Shown here: in pieces, positions 1-9,517 of the stretch
How the letters are laid out: each line of letters opens with the position of its first letter
How positions within the stretch are numbered: the stretch's first letter is position 1
Source of the DNA: a virus
Reading direction: 5' to 3' (one strand)
Length of the DNA: 39,245 nucleotides
Virus record (IMG/VR): IMGVR_UViG_3300034109_000875
Coordinates: 1 to 39,245 of that record
Made by a program: the position numbers and the translations under genes
Notes under the pieces: model-generated
Seen by the model: the letters and a program-made list of their open reading frames with translations, nothing else
Databases searched by the model: none
What the model was told of the DNA's origin: nothing

Positions 1-65
1 GCCGGAATTTTGGGCGCGCGGGTTGGGGGGGTGGGGGGGGTTGTTGGCATGGTGGGGGTGGGCTG
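1..65 (+). other. G-rich leader before terS, possible genome-end region
   Basis: This stretch holds no gene of its own. It carries two long G runs (about 31-46) just before the terminase small subunit start. If the window ends are joined, the HNH frame from the right end continues into here without a stop. In siphoviruses with an HNH-terS-terL order the cohesive end site usually lies in this interval, so a cos site is plausible, but I cannot point to a specific nick site. Confidence 0.35.
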
Positions 66-608
66 ATGGCTCGCACCGGGCCGGCGGCGAAGCCGGTGGA
101 GCTGAAGCTGCTGGAAGGCAACCGGGGCCACCGGGCGGTGGACCTGACGTCGACCTTCCGGCCCGAAGTCGGGTTGCCGTCCATCCCTGTCGGACTGAGC
201 CCAGGCGCCCGCAAGGTGTGGCGCCGCCTGTCTGCCGAGCTGCTGCGCTACAACCTGATGTCGGCCATCTACTCGGACACGTTCGAAGACCTGTGCGAAA
301 CCGTCGCCGACGTGAAGACCCTGCGGCGTGCCCTGCGTGCCCGCCAAGCGCTGATGCGCAGCGAAGGAAAGGACGAATCCGAAGCCTGGCTGGCGATGAC
401 GCCCAACCAGATGCCGGTGCAGCACCCGCTGTTCCAGGTGCTGCGCGCCACCCGCGCCGACATGCTGCGCCTGCTGGACAAGTTTGGCCTGAACCCCGCA
501 GAGCAGGCCAGCGTCACCACCGCCATCCGTGCCCAGCTCAAGCTGTTCCCGGGCGACGGCGAAGCCGCCGGCAGTGCCGCCCACGGCTTCGCGGGCTTCG
601 AAGACTGA
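66..608 (+). CDS. terS: Terminase small subunit (P27-like)
   Basis: A 180-residue protein at the usual position immediately before terL. It should bind the phage packaging site and load the large subunit onto concatemeric DNA. The sequence has the charged N terminus with a LLEGNRGHR-type motif typical of P27 small terminases, followed by a helical, Arg/Leu-rich body, and an acidic/Ala-rich tail. The ATG overlaps an upstream TGA (TGATG) in another frame. The terL start follows two bases after the stop, indicating one packaging operon. The family assignment comes from recognised motifs and gene order. Confidence 0.85.
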   Translation: MARTGPAAKPVELKLLEGNRGHRAVDLTSTFRPEVGLPSIPVGLSPGARKVWRRLSAELLRYNLMSAIYSDTFEDLCETVADVKTLRRALRARQALMRSEGKDESEAWLAMTPNQMPVQHPLFQVLRATRADMLRLLDKFGLNPAEQASVTTAIRAQLKLFPGDGEAAGSAAHGFAGFED

Positions 609-610
609 CC

Positions 611-2317
611 ATGCCCACGTACCTGGAACGTGCCGTTGCCTACGCCCAGCGCGTCAAGTCGGGCGCTGAACTGGCCGGCCGCCTGGAGCGCCTGGCGTGC
701 GAACGCTTCCTGGGCGATCTGGAACGCCAGGGCCGCGCCGACTTCCCATATGTGCTGGACGAAGCACAGGGCGCGCGTGCCTGCCGCTTTATCGAGCTGC
801 TGCCGCACATCAAGGGCGAATGGGCAAAGCCCATCTACGTCGACGGCAAGCTGGGCTACGCCAAGATCGCGCTGGGCGACTGGCAGGTGTTCGTCGAGCT
901 GCAGCTGTTCGGCTGGGTGCACCACCAGACCCGTCTGCGCCGCTTCAGGCGCAGCTACGAAGAGGTGGCCCGCAAAAACGCGAAGAGCACCCGCGCCGCT
1001 GGCCGCCTGCTGTACCTGCTGGCGGCAGACAAAGAGCCGGGCGCGCACGTGTACAGCGCTGCCACCACCGGTGAGCAGGCGCGCGAAGTGTTTGACGTGA
1101 TGCGCAACATGGCCCTGCGCGAGCCTGAATTCCAGGCCCGCTTTGGCGTTGAAATCGGCAAGCACGACATCACCGTGCCTGGCACCGCCAGCAGCGCCAA
1201 GCCGCTGAACGCTGAAGGCAGCACGCTGGACGGCCTGAACGTGCACGCGGCCGTGATCGACGAACTGCACGCCCACAAAACCCGCGCCGTGTATGACGTG
1301 ATCGACAGCGCCACGGGCGCCCGCAGCCAGCCGCTGATCAGCATGATCACCACCGCCGGCAGCGACCGTGCAGGCGTCTGCTACGAACAGCGCGAGTACA
1401 CCCGCAAGATCCTCGAAGGTGTGCACCAGGACGAATCCTGGTTCGGCGTGATCTACACGCTGGACCCCGAAGACGACTGGCGCGACCCCACCACCTGGCG
1501 CAAAGCCAACCCCAACCTGGGCGTCAGCGTAAAGCTCGACGACATGGAAGCCGCGGCCCGCAAGGCCATGGCCACGCCCAGCGCCGTGGGCGGTTTCCTA
1601 ACCAAGCGCCTGAACATCTGGGTCAACGCAGACCACGCGTGGATGGACATGCAGGCCTGGGACCGCTGCGCTGACGCCACCCTGTCTGTGGAAGCCCTTC
1701 GCCACCTGCCGTGCTGGGTGCCGCTGGACCTGGCCAGCAAGGTGGACATTGCCGCCGCCCCGCTGCTGTTCCACGACGCGGCCAAAGGCATGTACTACGT
1801 CATCACCCGCGGCCGGTTCTGGCTGCCCGAACGTGCCGTCGAGTCCGGCACCAACAGCCAGTACGACGGCTGGGTGCGCAGCGGCCACCTGGTGGCAACA
1901 CCGGGTGAAGTGACCGACTACGACGCCATCGAAGACCAGCTGCGTGCAGACGCCAGCACGCTGCACGACCTGCGCGAGATTCCCTTCGACCCCTTCCAGG
2001 CCACGCAGCTCAGCAGCCACCTGCTGGCCGAAAACCTGCCGATGGTGGAAATGCGCCCCACGGTGCTGAACTTCAGCGAGCCCATGAAGCAACTCGAAGC
2101 GCTGGTGCTGCAGGGCAAGCTCAAGCACGACAGCAACCCCGCCATGGACTGGATGGTCAGCAACGTGGTGTGCCACCGCGACCAGAAAGACAACATCTAC
2201 CCGCGCAAGGAACGCGCGGAATCGAAGATCGACGGCCCTGTGGCCGTGATCATGGGCCTGGGCCGCGCCATGGCGCCAGGCGAACAAGAACCACCGCCCC
2301 AAGTGATCCGGTTGTGA
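611..2317 (+). CDS. terL: Terminase large subunit
   Basis: A 568-residue packaging motor with ATPase and nuclease domains. A Walker A-like motif, ARKNAKST, lies at residues 120-127. A Walker B-like segment, AAVIDELHAH, is at about 213-222, with the catalytic Glu after the Asp. The nuclease domain begins near DLASKVD, whose acidic residues would bind metal. This pattern fits the HK97/P27-associated terminase_1 family and its length. I chose the ATG at 611 because it directly follows the terS stop; the open frame extends further upstream but only as antisense-like Arg/Gly-rich sequence. The stop overlaps the portal ATG as TGATG. Confidence 0.93.
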   Translation: MPTYLERAVAYAQRVKSGAELAGRLERLACERFLGDLERQGRADFPYVLDEAQGARACRFIELLPHIKGEWAKPIYVDGKLGYAKIALGDWQVFVELQLFGWVHHQTRLRRFRRSYEEVARKNAKSTRAAGRLLYLLAADKEPGAHVYSAATTGEQAREVFDVMRNMALREPEFQARFGVEIGKHDITVPGTASSAKPLNAEGSTLDGLNVHAAVIDELHAHKTRAVYDVIDSATGARSQPLISMITTAGSDRAGVCYEQREYTRKILEGVHQDESWFGVIYTLDPEDDWRDPTTWRKANPNLGVSVKLDDMEAAARKAMATPSAVGGFLTKRLNIWVNADHAWMDMQAWDRCADATLSVEALRHLPCWVPLDLASKVDIAAAPLLFHDAAKGMYYVITRGRFWLPERAVESGTNSQYDGWVRSGHLVATPGEVTDYDAIEDQLRADASTLHDLREIPFDPFQATQLSSHLLAENLPMVEMRPTVLNFSEPMKQLEALVLQGKLKHDSNPAMDWMVSNVVCHRDQKDNIYPRKERAESKIDGPVAVIMGLGRAMAPGEQEPPPQVIRL

Positions 2318-3627
2318 TGGCTGCAGTCTTCGACCTCACCGCCAGGCAGGGCCAGTCCAAGGTGCTCAGCACCTGGCTTGCCGGCCGGCCTGGCGCCGTG
2401 CAGCGTGCCGGCGTGGACACTGCCAGCCCGCAGTCTGCGCTGATCGGCGAAAACGCCACCACGCAGCTCACGCTGGGTGAGCTGGCGTCCATGCTTGGCG
2501 CCGCGCACCGCACGGCATCGGGCGCAGTGGTCACGCCCGACACCGCCATGCGCGTGGCCACGGTGTACGGCTGCGTGTCGCTGATCGCCGGCGCCATTGC
2601 CACGCTGCCCGTGGGCATCTTCGAACGCAAGGGCAACACCCGCGACCGCGCAGACCACGATTACTGGTGGTTCCTGAACGAGCAGGCCTGCGAAGACATG
2701 ACGTCGGCCGCAGCCTGGGAATGGATCATCGCGGCCAAGCTGTTCTACGGTGACGGCTATGCCGAACTGCTGCGGCCAAGCCCCAGCAGCAGCCGGGCAA
2801 TCGGCTGGAAGCCGCTGCACCCCAAGCAGGTGCAGTGCGTCAAAGAGCCGGGCCGCAAGGTCTACCGCGTCACCGACGACGACGGCACCGTCCGAGTGCT
2901 GCCCGATGACGACATCATCCACCTGCCCAGCCTGGGGTTTGATGGCGTCAGCAGCCCAAGCCCGATCACCTACGCCGCACGCGAAGCCATCGGCACCAGC
3001 CTGGCGGCCGAGGAGTACGCGGCCCGATTCTTCAGCGGCGGCGCCACCTTTGACTACGCGCTGAAGACCGACAAGCAAGTCAGCCAGGAACAGCTGGCCG
3101 ACATGAAGGAAAGCCTCATCGCGCGTGCCACGTCTGGCCAGCGCCTGCCGCTGATCCTGACTGGCGGCCTGCAGCCCGCGCAGCTCAGCGTCAACTCAAA
3201 AGACGCCGAAATCCTGGGCACACGCATGTTCAGCGTCGAGGAAATCTGCCGCGTCTTCGGTGTGCCGCCCCACATGGTGGGCCACACCGAAAAGACCACC
3301 AGTTGGGGCAGCGGGCTGGAACAGCAGGGCAGCGGCTTTGTGCGCTACACCCTGCAGCGCCACCTCACGCCCATCGCGCAAGAGCTGAACCGCAAGCTGT
3401 GGCCCACGCGCGCCAAGTACTTTGTCGAACACATCACTGCAGCGCTGGAGCGCGGCGACCTGAAGTCGCGCTACGAGGCATACCGCATCGGCCTGGGCCG
3501 CGCCGGCGAACAGCCGTTTCTGGACCCCGACGAAGTGCGGCGCCTGGAAAACATGCCACCGAACAGCAAGCTGCAGACCAACGCAGGGAACGCAAATGCG
3601 CAACCGACTGATCCAACTACTGTCTGA
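2317..3627 (+). CDS. Portal protein (HK97 type)
   Basis: A 436-residue protein, the usual length for HK97-type portals, forming the dodecameric ring at the capsid vertex through which DNA enters and leaves. The conserved early segment with VYGCVSLIAGAIATLP is present. A late segment near residues 323-345, with HTEKTTSWGS and then a TL...P motif, corresponds to the family region preceding the stem and crown. The start overlaps the terL stop and the 3' end overlaps the protease start by 32 bases, so terL, portal and protease are translationally linked. Confidence 0.92.
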   Translation: MAAVFDLTARQGQSKVLSTWLAGRPGAVQRAGVDTASPQSALIGENATTQLTLGELASMLGAAHRTASGAVVTPDTAMRVATVYGCVSLIAGAIATLPVGIFERKGNTRDRADHDYWWFLNEQACEDMTSAAAWEWIIAAKLFYGDGYAELLRPSPSSSRAIGWKPLHPKQVQCVKEPGRKVYRVTDDDGTVRVLPDDDIIHLPSLGFDGVSSPSPITYAAREAIGTSLAAEEYAARFFSGGATFDYALKTDKQVSQEQLADMKESLIARATSGQRLPLILTGGLQPAQLSVNSKDAEILGTRMFSVEEICRVFGVPPHMVGHTEKTTSWGSGLEQQGSGFVRYTLQRHLTPIAQELNRKLWPTRAKYFVEHITAALERGDLKSRYEAYRIGLGRAGEQPFLDPDEVRRLENMPPNSKLQTNAGNANAQPTDPTTV

Positions 3628-4411
3628 CAACCGCCGCCCGTTTGTGCCCATGGCGCAGCGGGTCCATGCGGCTGTGGACGGTGAAGAAGCCACCATCTAC
3701 CTGTACGACCCCATCGTGGGCGACCGCGCCACGGCCGAATGGTGGGGCGGTGTGTGCCCGCAAGACTTTGTGCCTGCGCTCCACAGCCTGAAAGCAAAGA
3801 AGATTCACCTGCGCGTCAACAGCCCGGGTGGCGACGTGTTTGGGGCTGAGGCCATGTGCCAGGCCCTGCGCGAGCATGACGCCCACATCGTGGCCCACAT
3901 CGAAGGCCTGGCGGCCAGTGCAGCCACCAGCATCACCTGCGCCTGCGACGAAGTGCGCATGACGCCGGCCAGCAAGTTCATGGTGCACGAAACCTGGACG
4001 CTGACGATGGGCAACAAGCGCGACCACGCGGCCACCATGGATCTGCTGAGCAAGTGCGACGAAAGCATGTACGCCGAATATGCGGCCCGCACCGGCCAGT
4101 CGCTGGAGCAGCTGCGCGCCTGGTGCGAAGCTGAAACCTGGTTCACCGCGCAGCAGGCCATCGACGCCGGCTTTGTGGATGCCCTGGCCGAAACCGCCGC
4201 ATCGCGCGGCACCGAAAGCAAGGCCGCAGCCAACGCCCGCTGGCGCCTGAGCGCCTACCTGCACGCGCCGGCGCAAGGCGAACCAGCAGACGCCGACAAC
4301 CCCTTGCCCGCCGTTCCTGCACCCGTGCAGACGTCTGAACAACCCAACACCGGCCACCGCCAGCGGCAGCAGCAAAGGCTGCGCCTGCTGCAGGCCATCC
4401 AGATCGAGTAG
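3596..4411 (+). CDS. Head maturation protease, ClpP-like (S14 family)
   Basis: A 271-residue ClpP-fold protease that cleaves the capsid scaffold (delta) domain during head maturation. The RVNSPGGDVFGA motif at about residues 73-84 forms the oxyanion loop. The nucleophilic Ser is in GLAASAAT (Ser108) and the catalytic His in FMVHETW (His131). A C-terminal Ala/Pro/Gln-rich tail follows the protease fold. A Shine-Dalgarno-like AGGGAA precedes the ATG. The capsid protein downstream has a matching removable N-terminal coiled-coil region, which supports the role. Confidence 0.9.
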   Translation: MRNRLIQLLSDNRRPFVPMAQRVHAAVDGEEATIYLYDPIVGDRATAEWWGGVCPQDFVPALHSLKAKKIHLRVNSPGGDVFGAEAMCQALREHDAHIVAHIEGLAASAATSITCACDEVRMTPASKFMVHETWTLTMGNKRDHAATMDLLSKCDESMYAEYAARTGQSLEQLRAWCEAETWFTAQQAIDAGFVDALAETAASRGTESKAAANARWRLSAYLHAPAQGEPADADNPLPAVPAPVQTSEQPNTGHRQRQQQRLRLLQAIQIE

Positions 4412-4432
4412 CGCCCTCGCGCACCCGAAGCC

Positions 4433-4458
4433 GGCCCGCCTTGTGCGGGCCTTTTTTA
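4433..4458 (+). terminator. Rho-independent terminator before the capsid gene
   Basis: A 7-bp GC stem (GGCCCGC/GCGGGCC, 4433-4439 and 4445-4451) with loop CTTGT is followed by six T residues. It sits between the protease and the major capsid gene. A near-identical hairpin precedes the tail tube gene at 15979. Confidence 0.8.
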
Positions 4459-4478
4459 TTCCCAGAAAGGAAATCATC

Positions 4479-5732
4479 ATGAGCAAACTCGCTCAACTGC
4501 GCGAGCGCCGCAATGCCCTGGCCCAACAAGCCAACGCGCTCAACGACAAGCACCCTGCCACCCAGGCAATGCCCTCTGCAGATGCGTCCGAAATGGACCG
4601 CTTGCTGGGCGAAATCGAAGGCATCGACGATGCCATCGGTTTGGAAAACCGCGCCAACAAGCTGCTGGCCGAACAGACCGACCCGCTGGAACGCCAGCTG
4701 CAGATGGCCACGCGCGACCCGTCCAAGCAGTCGGACAACGCCAAGGCGCTGAAGGCCTACCTGGCCGGCGGCCTGAAGAACCTGTCCAAAGAGCAGCTGG
4801 CCGACCTGGACCGCCGCGTCAACCCCGACATCCGCGCGGCCATGTCCACCACCACCAACGCCGAAGGCGGCTTCACGGTGCGGCCGGAATACAACATCGA
4901 GGTCGAGCGTGCGATGAAGGACTACGGCGGCATGTTGGAAGCCGCCACCATGATGAACACCGGCACCGGTGCCACCATGAACTTCCCCACCAACGACGCC
5001 ACGTCTGAAGTGGGCGCCATCGTGGGCCAGAACACCACGGTCAACCGCGCGGACACCACGTTTGCGAACGTGTCGCTGGACGTCTACAAGTACACGTCCA
5101 ATGACATCGCGCTGCCGTGGGAACTGATCCAGGACACCTTCATTGACATTGAAGCGCTGATCCAGGACATCCTGGCCGAACGCCTGGGCCGCATCCTGAA
5201 CACGCACGCCACGGTGGGCACCGGCACCGGCCAGCCGCGTGGCGCGGTCACGGCTTCGGCGCTGGGCAAAGCCGGCACCACGGGCCAGACGCTGACCGTC
5301 ACCTATGACGACCTGGTGGACCTGGAACACAGCGTGGACCCGGCCTACCGCCGTTTGCCGGGCGTGGGTTTCATGATGCACGACACGTCCCTGCGCGTGG
5401 TGCGCAAGCTCAAGGACTCGCAGGGCCGCCCCCTGTTTGTGCCGGGCTATGAAACCACGTCACCTGGCGGCGCCCCGGACAAGCTGCTGGGCCGCCCCAT
5501 CTACATCAACCAAGACGTGCCGGTCATGGCGGCCAACGCCAAGTCCATCCTGTTCGGTGCTTACAAGAAGTACCGCGTGCGCCGTGTGATGGACCTGACG
5601 ATCTTCCGCATGACCGACAGCGCGTTCACCCGCGCCGGCCAGGTGGGCTTCGTCGCGTTCAACCGCATGGGTGGCAACCTGGTTGACGTGGGCGGCGCCA
5701 CGGTCAAGCACTACGCCAACAGCGCGAGCTGA
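4479..5732 (+). CDS. Major capsid protein (HK97 fold)
   Basis: A 417-residue capsid subunit. Residues 1 to about 115 are a charged, coiled-coil-like delta/scaffold domain. The rest has the HK97-fold pattern, starting near TTTNAEGGFTVRPEYN, with E-loop, A-domain and P-domain style sequence such as NTHATVGTGTGQPRG and VFMMHDTS-like elements. I chose the ATG at 4479 over an upstream in-frame ATG because AAAGGA lies 7 bases before it and the upstream start falls in the terminator. It is separated from the protease gene by that terminator, so its mRNA may be processed or separately dosed. Confidence 0.92.
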   Translation: MSKLAQLRERRNALAQQANALNDKHPATQAMPSADASEMDRLLGEIEGIDDAIGLENRANKLLAEQTDPLERQLQMATRDPSKQSDNAKALKAYLAGGLKNLSKEQLADLDRRVNPDIRAAMSTTTNAEGGFTVRPEYNIEVERAMKDYGGMLEAATMMNTGTGATMNFPTNDATSEVGAIVGQNTTVNRADTTFANVSLDVYKYTSNDIALPWELIQDTFIDIEALIQDILAERLGRILNTHATVGTGTGQPRGAVTASALGKAGTTGQTLTVTYDDLVDLEHSVDPAYRRLPGVGFMMHDTSLRVVRKLKDSQGRPLFVPGYETTSPGGAPDKLLGRPIYINQDVPVMAANAKSILFGAYKKYRVRRVMDLTIFRMTDSAFTRAGQVGFVAFNRMGGNLVDVGGATVKHYANSAS

Positions 5733-5737
5733 TCGCC

Positions 5738-6052
5738 ATGAGCAAGCTCGTCAAAGCGCGCGTCCTGATGGACGTGCTCAGCGCGGTGCCGCTGCTGCAT
5801 GCCGGCTGCGTTGTCGAAGGCGAGCCGGCCGCCATCAAGCGGCTGGCCGACAGTGGCCTGGTCGACACCGCCAAGGCAGCAGTGGCCGCCGCGCTGGAGG
5901 CGGGCGCAGAGGTGGTGGCGCTGGTGGCTGAAGCCCCGGTGCCTGCCCCTGCACCAGCTGCACCGCCAGCGGCACCGTCGGCCCCAGCGCCTGCGCCCAC
6001 GGATGGAGCGGCCACGCCTGGCGCCCCACCCGCGGCCACCGACCCCACCTGA
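5738..6052 (+). CDS. Small capsid-linked protein with Ala/Pro-rich tail
   Basis: A 104-residue protein immediately after the capsid gene. Residues 1-60 form a compact segment (KARVLMDV...GCVVEGEPAAIKRLADSGLVDT) that resembles the short 'value plus position' proteins often found after HK97-type capsid genes. Residues 65-104 are almost entirely Ala and Pro, a flexible tail. The five-base gap to the capsid stop indicates the same transcript. A capsid-accessory or head-completion role is inferred from position only. Confidence 0.7.
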   Translation: MSKLVKARVLMDVLSAVPLLHAGCVVEGEPAAIKRLADSGLVDTAKAAVAAALEAGAEVVALVAEAPVPAPAPAAPPAAPSAPAPAPTDGAATPGAPPAATDPT

Positions 6053-6067
6053 AAGGAACTTTCCACC

Positions 6068-6472
6068 ATGGCACTCAGCCTCAACACTGCGGCCCGCACG
6101 TCGGCGATGCAAGGCATCATCACCGCCGCCGGCGCGGGCGCAAAGCTCAAGGGCTACAACGGCACGCGCCCTGGCGGCGTTGGCGTGGTCACTGGCGGCA
6201 ACACGCTGCTGGCCACCATCACCTTTGGCAGCACCATCGGCACCGCCACCAACGGCACGCTGGACTTCGACGAAGCCGGTGCCACCCAAACGGCAGCCAG
6301 CCACGTGAACGGCACGCCGACTTTCTTTGACATCACCACCAGCGCAGACGTGGTGGTCGCCCGCATCGACATCGGCGCCGGCGCAGGCAACTGGCAGTTC
6401 ACCGGCTCGATTGCCACGGGTCAGGCCGTCACGCTGACGCAGCTGCTGTTCACCGCCGGCAACGCCACGTAA
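6068..6472 (+). CDS. Virion protein, beta-rich, unknown
   Basis: A 134-residue Gly/Thr/Ala-rich protein. It has alternating hydrophobic and small residues typical of a beta-sandwich, no membrane segment and no recognised catalytic motif. AAAGGAAC lies 10 bases upstream of the ATG. Sitting between the capsid gene and three larger accessory proteins, it may be a decoration or adaptor protein. I do not recognise a named family. Confidence 0.65.
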   Translation: MALSLNTAARTSAMQGIITAAGAGAKLKGYNGTRPGGVGVVTGGNTLLATITFGSTIGTATNGTLDFDEAGATQTAASHVNGTPTFFDITTSADVVVARIDIGAGAGNWQFTGSIATGQAVTLTQLLFTAGNAT

Positions 6473-6526
6473 GCGCCGGCTCAGCGCCCCGCAAACGGCA
6501 CCCAGGCCCACAGTCCACCAGCAAGC

Positions 6527-9496
6527 ATGGCAACCGCGCCCGCACTTGCCTACCAAGCGCCAGCCGGCATGGCTTGCCGCGGCGGCAGTTTCCCGCCGGG
6601 CTTGAGCGGGGCGCTGCTTGCCGCGTCTGCCGTGGGCACTGGGGCCGTCGACTCCAGCAACGTGGTGACGCCGCCGGTCAGTGTGCCCGCGGGCGGCATT
6701 CCGCAGTACCTGACCAGCGACGGCGGCACGGCAGGGGTGGGCAGCAACTACAGCGGCCCCACGCGCGACAAGTGGCACAACCGCCTGGGGTTTGCATGGC
6801 TGCGCCCCAACACCATGGGCAACTGGCTGGACGCGAGCCAGGTGCAAGAGGGCTCGACCCCGTTTGCATCGTCAGCGCCCATCACCACCGTGGGCCAGCG
6901 CGTGTCGATCACCGCCACCGCGCTGGTGGCCAGGTGGTTGGCCAACGGCCAAAACCGTGGCACTTACCTGCGGATCACCAGCGGCAGCTTGTTCCCGGTG
7001 GCATTCCATGGCCGCACAGACCCAACCAGCGGCTTGCGGCCCACGCTCACTGTCGTGACCAGCACGGGCACTACCGTGCTCACCGCCCAGTGCAACGCCT
7101 GGTGGCAAAGCAGCAGTTTTCAGGCAGCCGGCAGTGCGCTGGAATGGCGCCTGGCGTCTGGCCAGTCCCCCGCCATCCTGCGTTTTGATGTGTCCGCCAT
7201 CGCTGGCACGCTGAACAGCGCCACGCTGGAATTTAGCGTCAAGGCTTTCCCCAGTGGCGGCAGCACTGGCCAGGTCGTCGCGCTGTTCGAGGCCGACCCG
7301 CCCGCCATCATCGACCCCGTGAGCGTGACCAGCCCTGCGGCTGGCCTGCTGACCGGTTACGCCAACTTCGGCGCGTTCAAAGCCGCCAGCCTGCCCAGCG
7401 TGCTGCTGGCTGACGACTTTGAAAGCCCTGGCCCATTCGACACTGGCTTTACCCCTGCTGCTACCCGCACGCTGAACACCGCCACCGGCACCACCTACGC
7501 ACGCGGCACGATTCAGGGCGGCGGCAGCCCAGGCAGCGGCACGTCCAGCCTGGACAACAACAAAGCCTTTACGGCCGGCACGGGCACACGCGGCGCCCCT
7601 GATGTGGTGCGCCCTGAGCTGTTCGGCCACTACGCCTGGTACATGGAATCGTCGTTTGGCACCCAGCAGGACGACGCCATCAAGATTCCCGCCATGGGCG
7701 TGCAGTTCGGTGTGTGGAACCCGGCAGGCTACTGGCAGCAGACCACAGGCAACGGCGGTTCACGCGGCACCGGCCTGAAAGTCGACAACGGCGGCGCGTC
7801 CAACTTTGAGTACCAGGGCCACAGCGTGCGGCTGCTGACCGGCACCGCCCCCAAAGCCGGCGACGACGACCCCTATACCGGCTGGTTCGGCGTGGGTGTG
7901 TACCCGTACAACCTGGACCAGGTGCAAGACTTTCCCGAAGGCGAAGCGGTGCCCTATGTCGCCCTGCGCCGTGAAGCCTGGTATGACATCGACATTCGGG
8001 TCAAGCAAAACAGTGTGTCGGGCACGCAGGACGCGCTGGGCAACTGGTCCGTCGCCAACGCTGACGGCATCTACCAGATCTGGATCAACGGTTACCTGGC
8101 CTACAGCAAGACGACGTTCAGGTGGCGCCGTCACCTGGAATTCGGCGTGCAGGGCCTGTGGCTTGATGTGTACCACGGCGGCCAGTCCCCCGCGCTGGTG
8201 GACATGCACTACCGCATCGACCGCGTGGCCGTGGCCACGCAGTACATCGGCCCGTCTGCACCGCTGCTGCCCGCCTGGGTGCCGGCGCCGGGTGACGCTG
8301 CCGTGCTCAGCGTGGCCAACGGCAAGCTCACCAACTCGCTCAACAGCGTGTGGGTCAGCTACTACGACACGTTCTATGCGCACCGCATCGTCAGCGACTA
8401 CAGCACCACGGTGCTGAATCCGCACTATGGCCAGTACGGCGCCCTGGTGCTGCACGGCGGCGGCCACAGCGGCACCAACGACAACACCATCGCCGGCCTG
8501 GTGCTGAACGACACCGGCGGCACGTTTGTGCGCTGGGTGGACCCCACGCCCCACTACGGCAGCGCTCCCGGCAACGCCTTCGCCAACAGCAGCACCAGCG
8601 ACGGCAATTTGGCCAACAACACCCACGGCGAAAACATCTCAGACGGCAAGCCTGCGTCCATCCACAGCTATGGCATTGGCGACGTTCTGTCGCCAGCCAA
8701 CGGTGGCGCCGTCATGGGCACCTATGTGCGCGCAGCTGCAGCCGCAGTCAACCAGGCCGGGTTCAAATCAACGCGTGCTTTGCACTCGCTGCCGTTCCCT
8801 GGGGTGCGCAACGCCGCAGCAGCCAACCCGGCGGTGTGGGCCCGGCGCGGCAACAACCCGTCGCCGTTTGCCAACAACACCAACAGCGAATACGCGCCCG
8901 TGTGGACGTGCCTGGTGCCCAGCCAGAACCGCATTTACACCGTCAACGTCAACACGCTGCAGCGCCCGCAGTGGTGGGATCTGAACACCAACACCCACGT
9001 CATCGGCACCGGCACTGCGCTGGACATGACCATCGACGGCGACGGCGGCAACGGCATCAACCAAGGCGCGCTGTTCCACGTTCCCGCGCGCAACCTGCTG
9101 CTGTTCATCTGCCGCAGCGGCGGGGCCATGCGGATCCAGGCGCTGGACACCACGCAAGCGCAGCCCAGCTGGTCCATCGTCGGCACGCCCAGCGTGGCCA
9201 TATCGCTGCCCTTGACCTGGAGCGCTGGCTGCTGGTGCGAAGACAACAACCGCGTCATCGTCGGCAACATCGCCGGCGATGCCAACGCTGTGTACGAGCT
9301 CGAGATACCCACCAACCTGGCCGCGTCTTGGCCGGCCACGCGCCGCCCGATTGGTGGTGCGGCCATCAACTGGTACACCCAGTGCGGCCCCAAAAAGTGG
9401 ACCTACAACCCAAAGACCAAGTGCATCCCGTACTACCCGTTCGGCAGCCAAGGCGGCCAGGATGTGGTGTATGCGTACAGGCCCTTTGGCACCTGA
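6527..9496 (+). CDS. Large capsid-proximal accessory protein with lectin-like and propeller-like regions
   Basis: A 989-residue protein placed between capsid and connector genes, where most HK97-type phages have nothing this large. Residues about 1-260 are beta-rich. About 280-580 resembles a concanavalin-like/polysaccharide-lyase fold (DDFESPGP, then a WYDIDIRVKQN strand and GIYQIWINGYLAYS, then YRIDRVAV). About 580-989 has repeated Gly/Trp blades (LHGGGHSGTNDNT, WWDLNTNTHVIG, SAGCWCEDNNRVIVG) like a kelch or sialidase-style beta-propeller. It may bind or cut surface glycans. Fold calls are by pattern, not alignment. No strong Shine-Dalgarno is visible, so the start is uncertain. Confidence 0.7.
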   Translation: MATAPALAYQAPAGMACRGGSFPPGLSGALLAASAVGTGAVDSSNVVTPPVSVPAGGIPQYLTSDGGTAGVGSNYSGPTRDKWHNRLGFAWLRPNTMGNWLDASQVQEGSTPFASSAPITTVGQRVSITATALVARWLANGQNRGTYLRITSGSLFPVAFHGRTDPTSGLRPTLTVVTSTGTTVLTAQCNAWWQSSSFQAAGSALEWRLASGQSPAILRFDVSAIAGTLNSATLEFSVKAFPSGGSTGQVVALFEADPPAIIDPVSVTSPAAGLLTGYANFGAFKAASLPSVLLADDFESPGPFDTGFTPAATRTLNTATGTTYARGTIQGGGSPGSGTSSLDNNKAFTAGTGTRGAPDVVRPELFGHYAWYMESSFGTQQDDAIKIPAMGVQFGVWNPAGYWQQTTGNGGSRGTGLKVDNGGASNFEYQGHSVRLLTGTAPKAGDDDPYTGWFGVGVYPYNLDQVQDFPEGEAVPYVALRREAWYDIDIRVKQNSVSGTQDALGNWSVANADGIYQIWINGYLAYSKTTFRWRRHLEFGVQGLWLDVYHGGQSPALVDMHYRIDRVAVATQYIGPSAPLLPAWVPAPGDAAVLSVANGKLTNSLNSVWVSYYDTFYAHRIVSDYSTTVLNPHYGQYGALVLHGGGHSGTNDNTIAGLVLNDTGGTFVRWVDPTPHYGSAPGNAFANSSTSDGNLANNTHGENISDGKPASIHSYGIGDVLSPANGGAVMGTYVRAAAAAVNQAGFKSTRALHSLPFPGVRNAAAANPAVWARRGNNPSPFANNTNSEYAPVWTCLVPSQNRIYTVNVNTLQRPQWWDLNTNTHVIGTGTALDMTIDGDGGNGINQGALFHVPARNLLLFICRSGGAMRIQALDTTQAQPSWSIVGTPSVAISLPLTWSAGCWCEDNNRVIVGNIAGDANAVYELEIPTNLAASWPATRRPIGGAAINWYTQCGPKKWTYNPKTKCIPYYPFGSQGGQDVVYAYRPFGT

Positions 9497-9517
9497 CGTT
9501 CGGGACGTGAGGAAACA

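Noticed and set aside
23-610. An upstream extension of the terminase large subunit
   Set aside because: The extension is Arg/Pro-rich shadow sequence of terS; the ATG at 611 fits the family start and gene spacing.
269-1426. Long minus-strand frames opposite terminase, portal, capsid and tail genes
   Set aside because: They are codon-position shadows in GC-rich DNA, with Ala/Gly/His/Val-rich translations and no ribosome sites.
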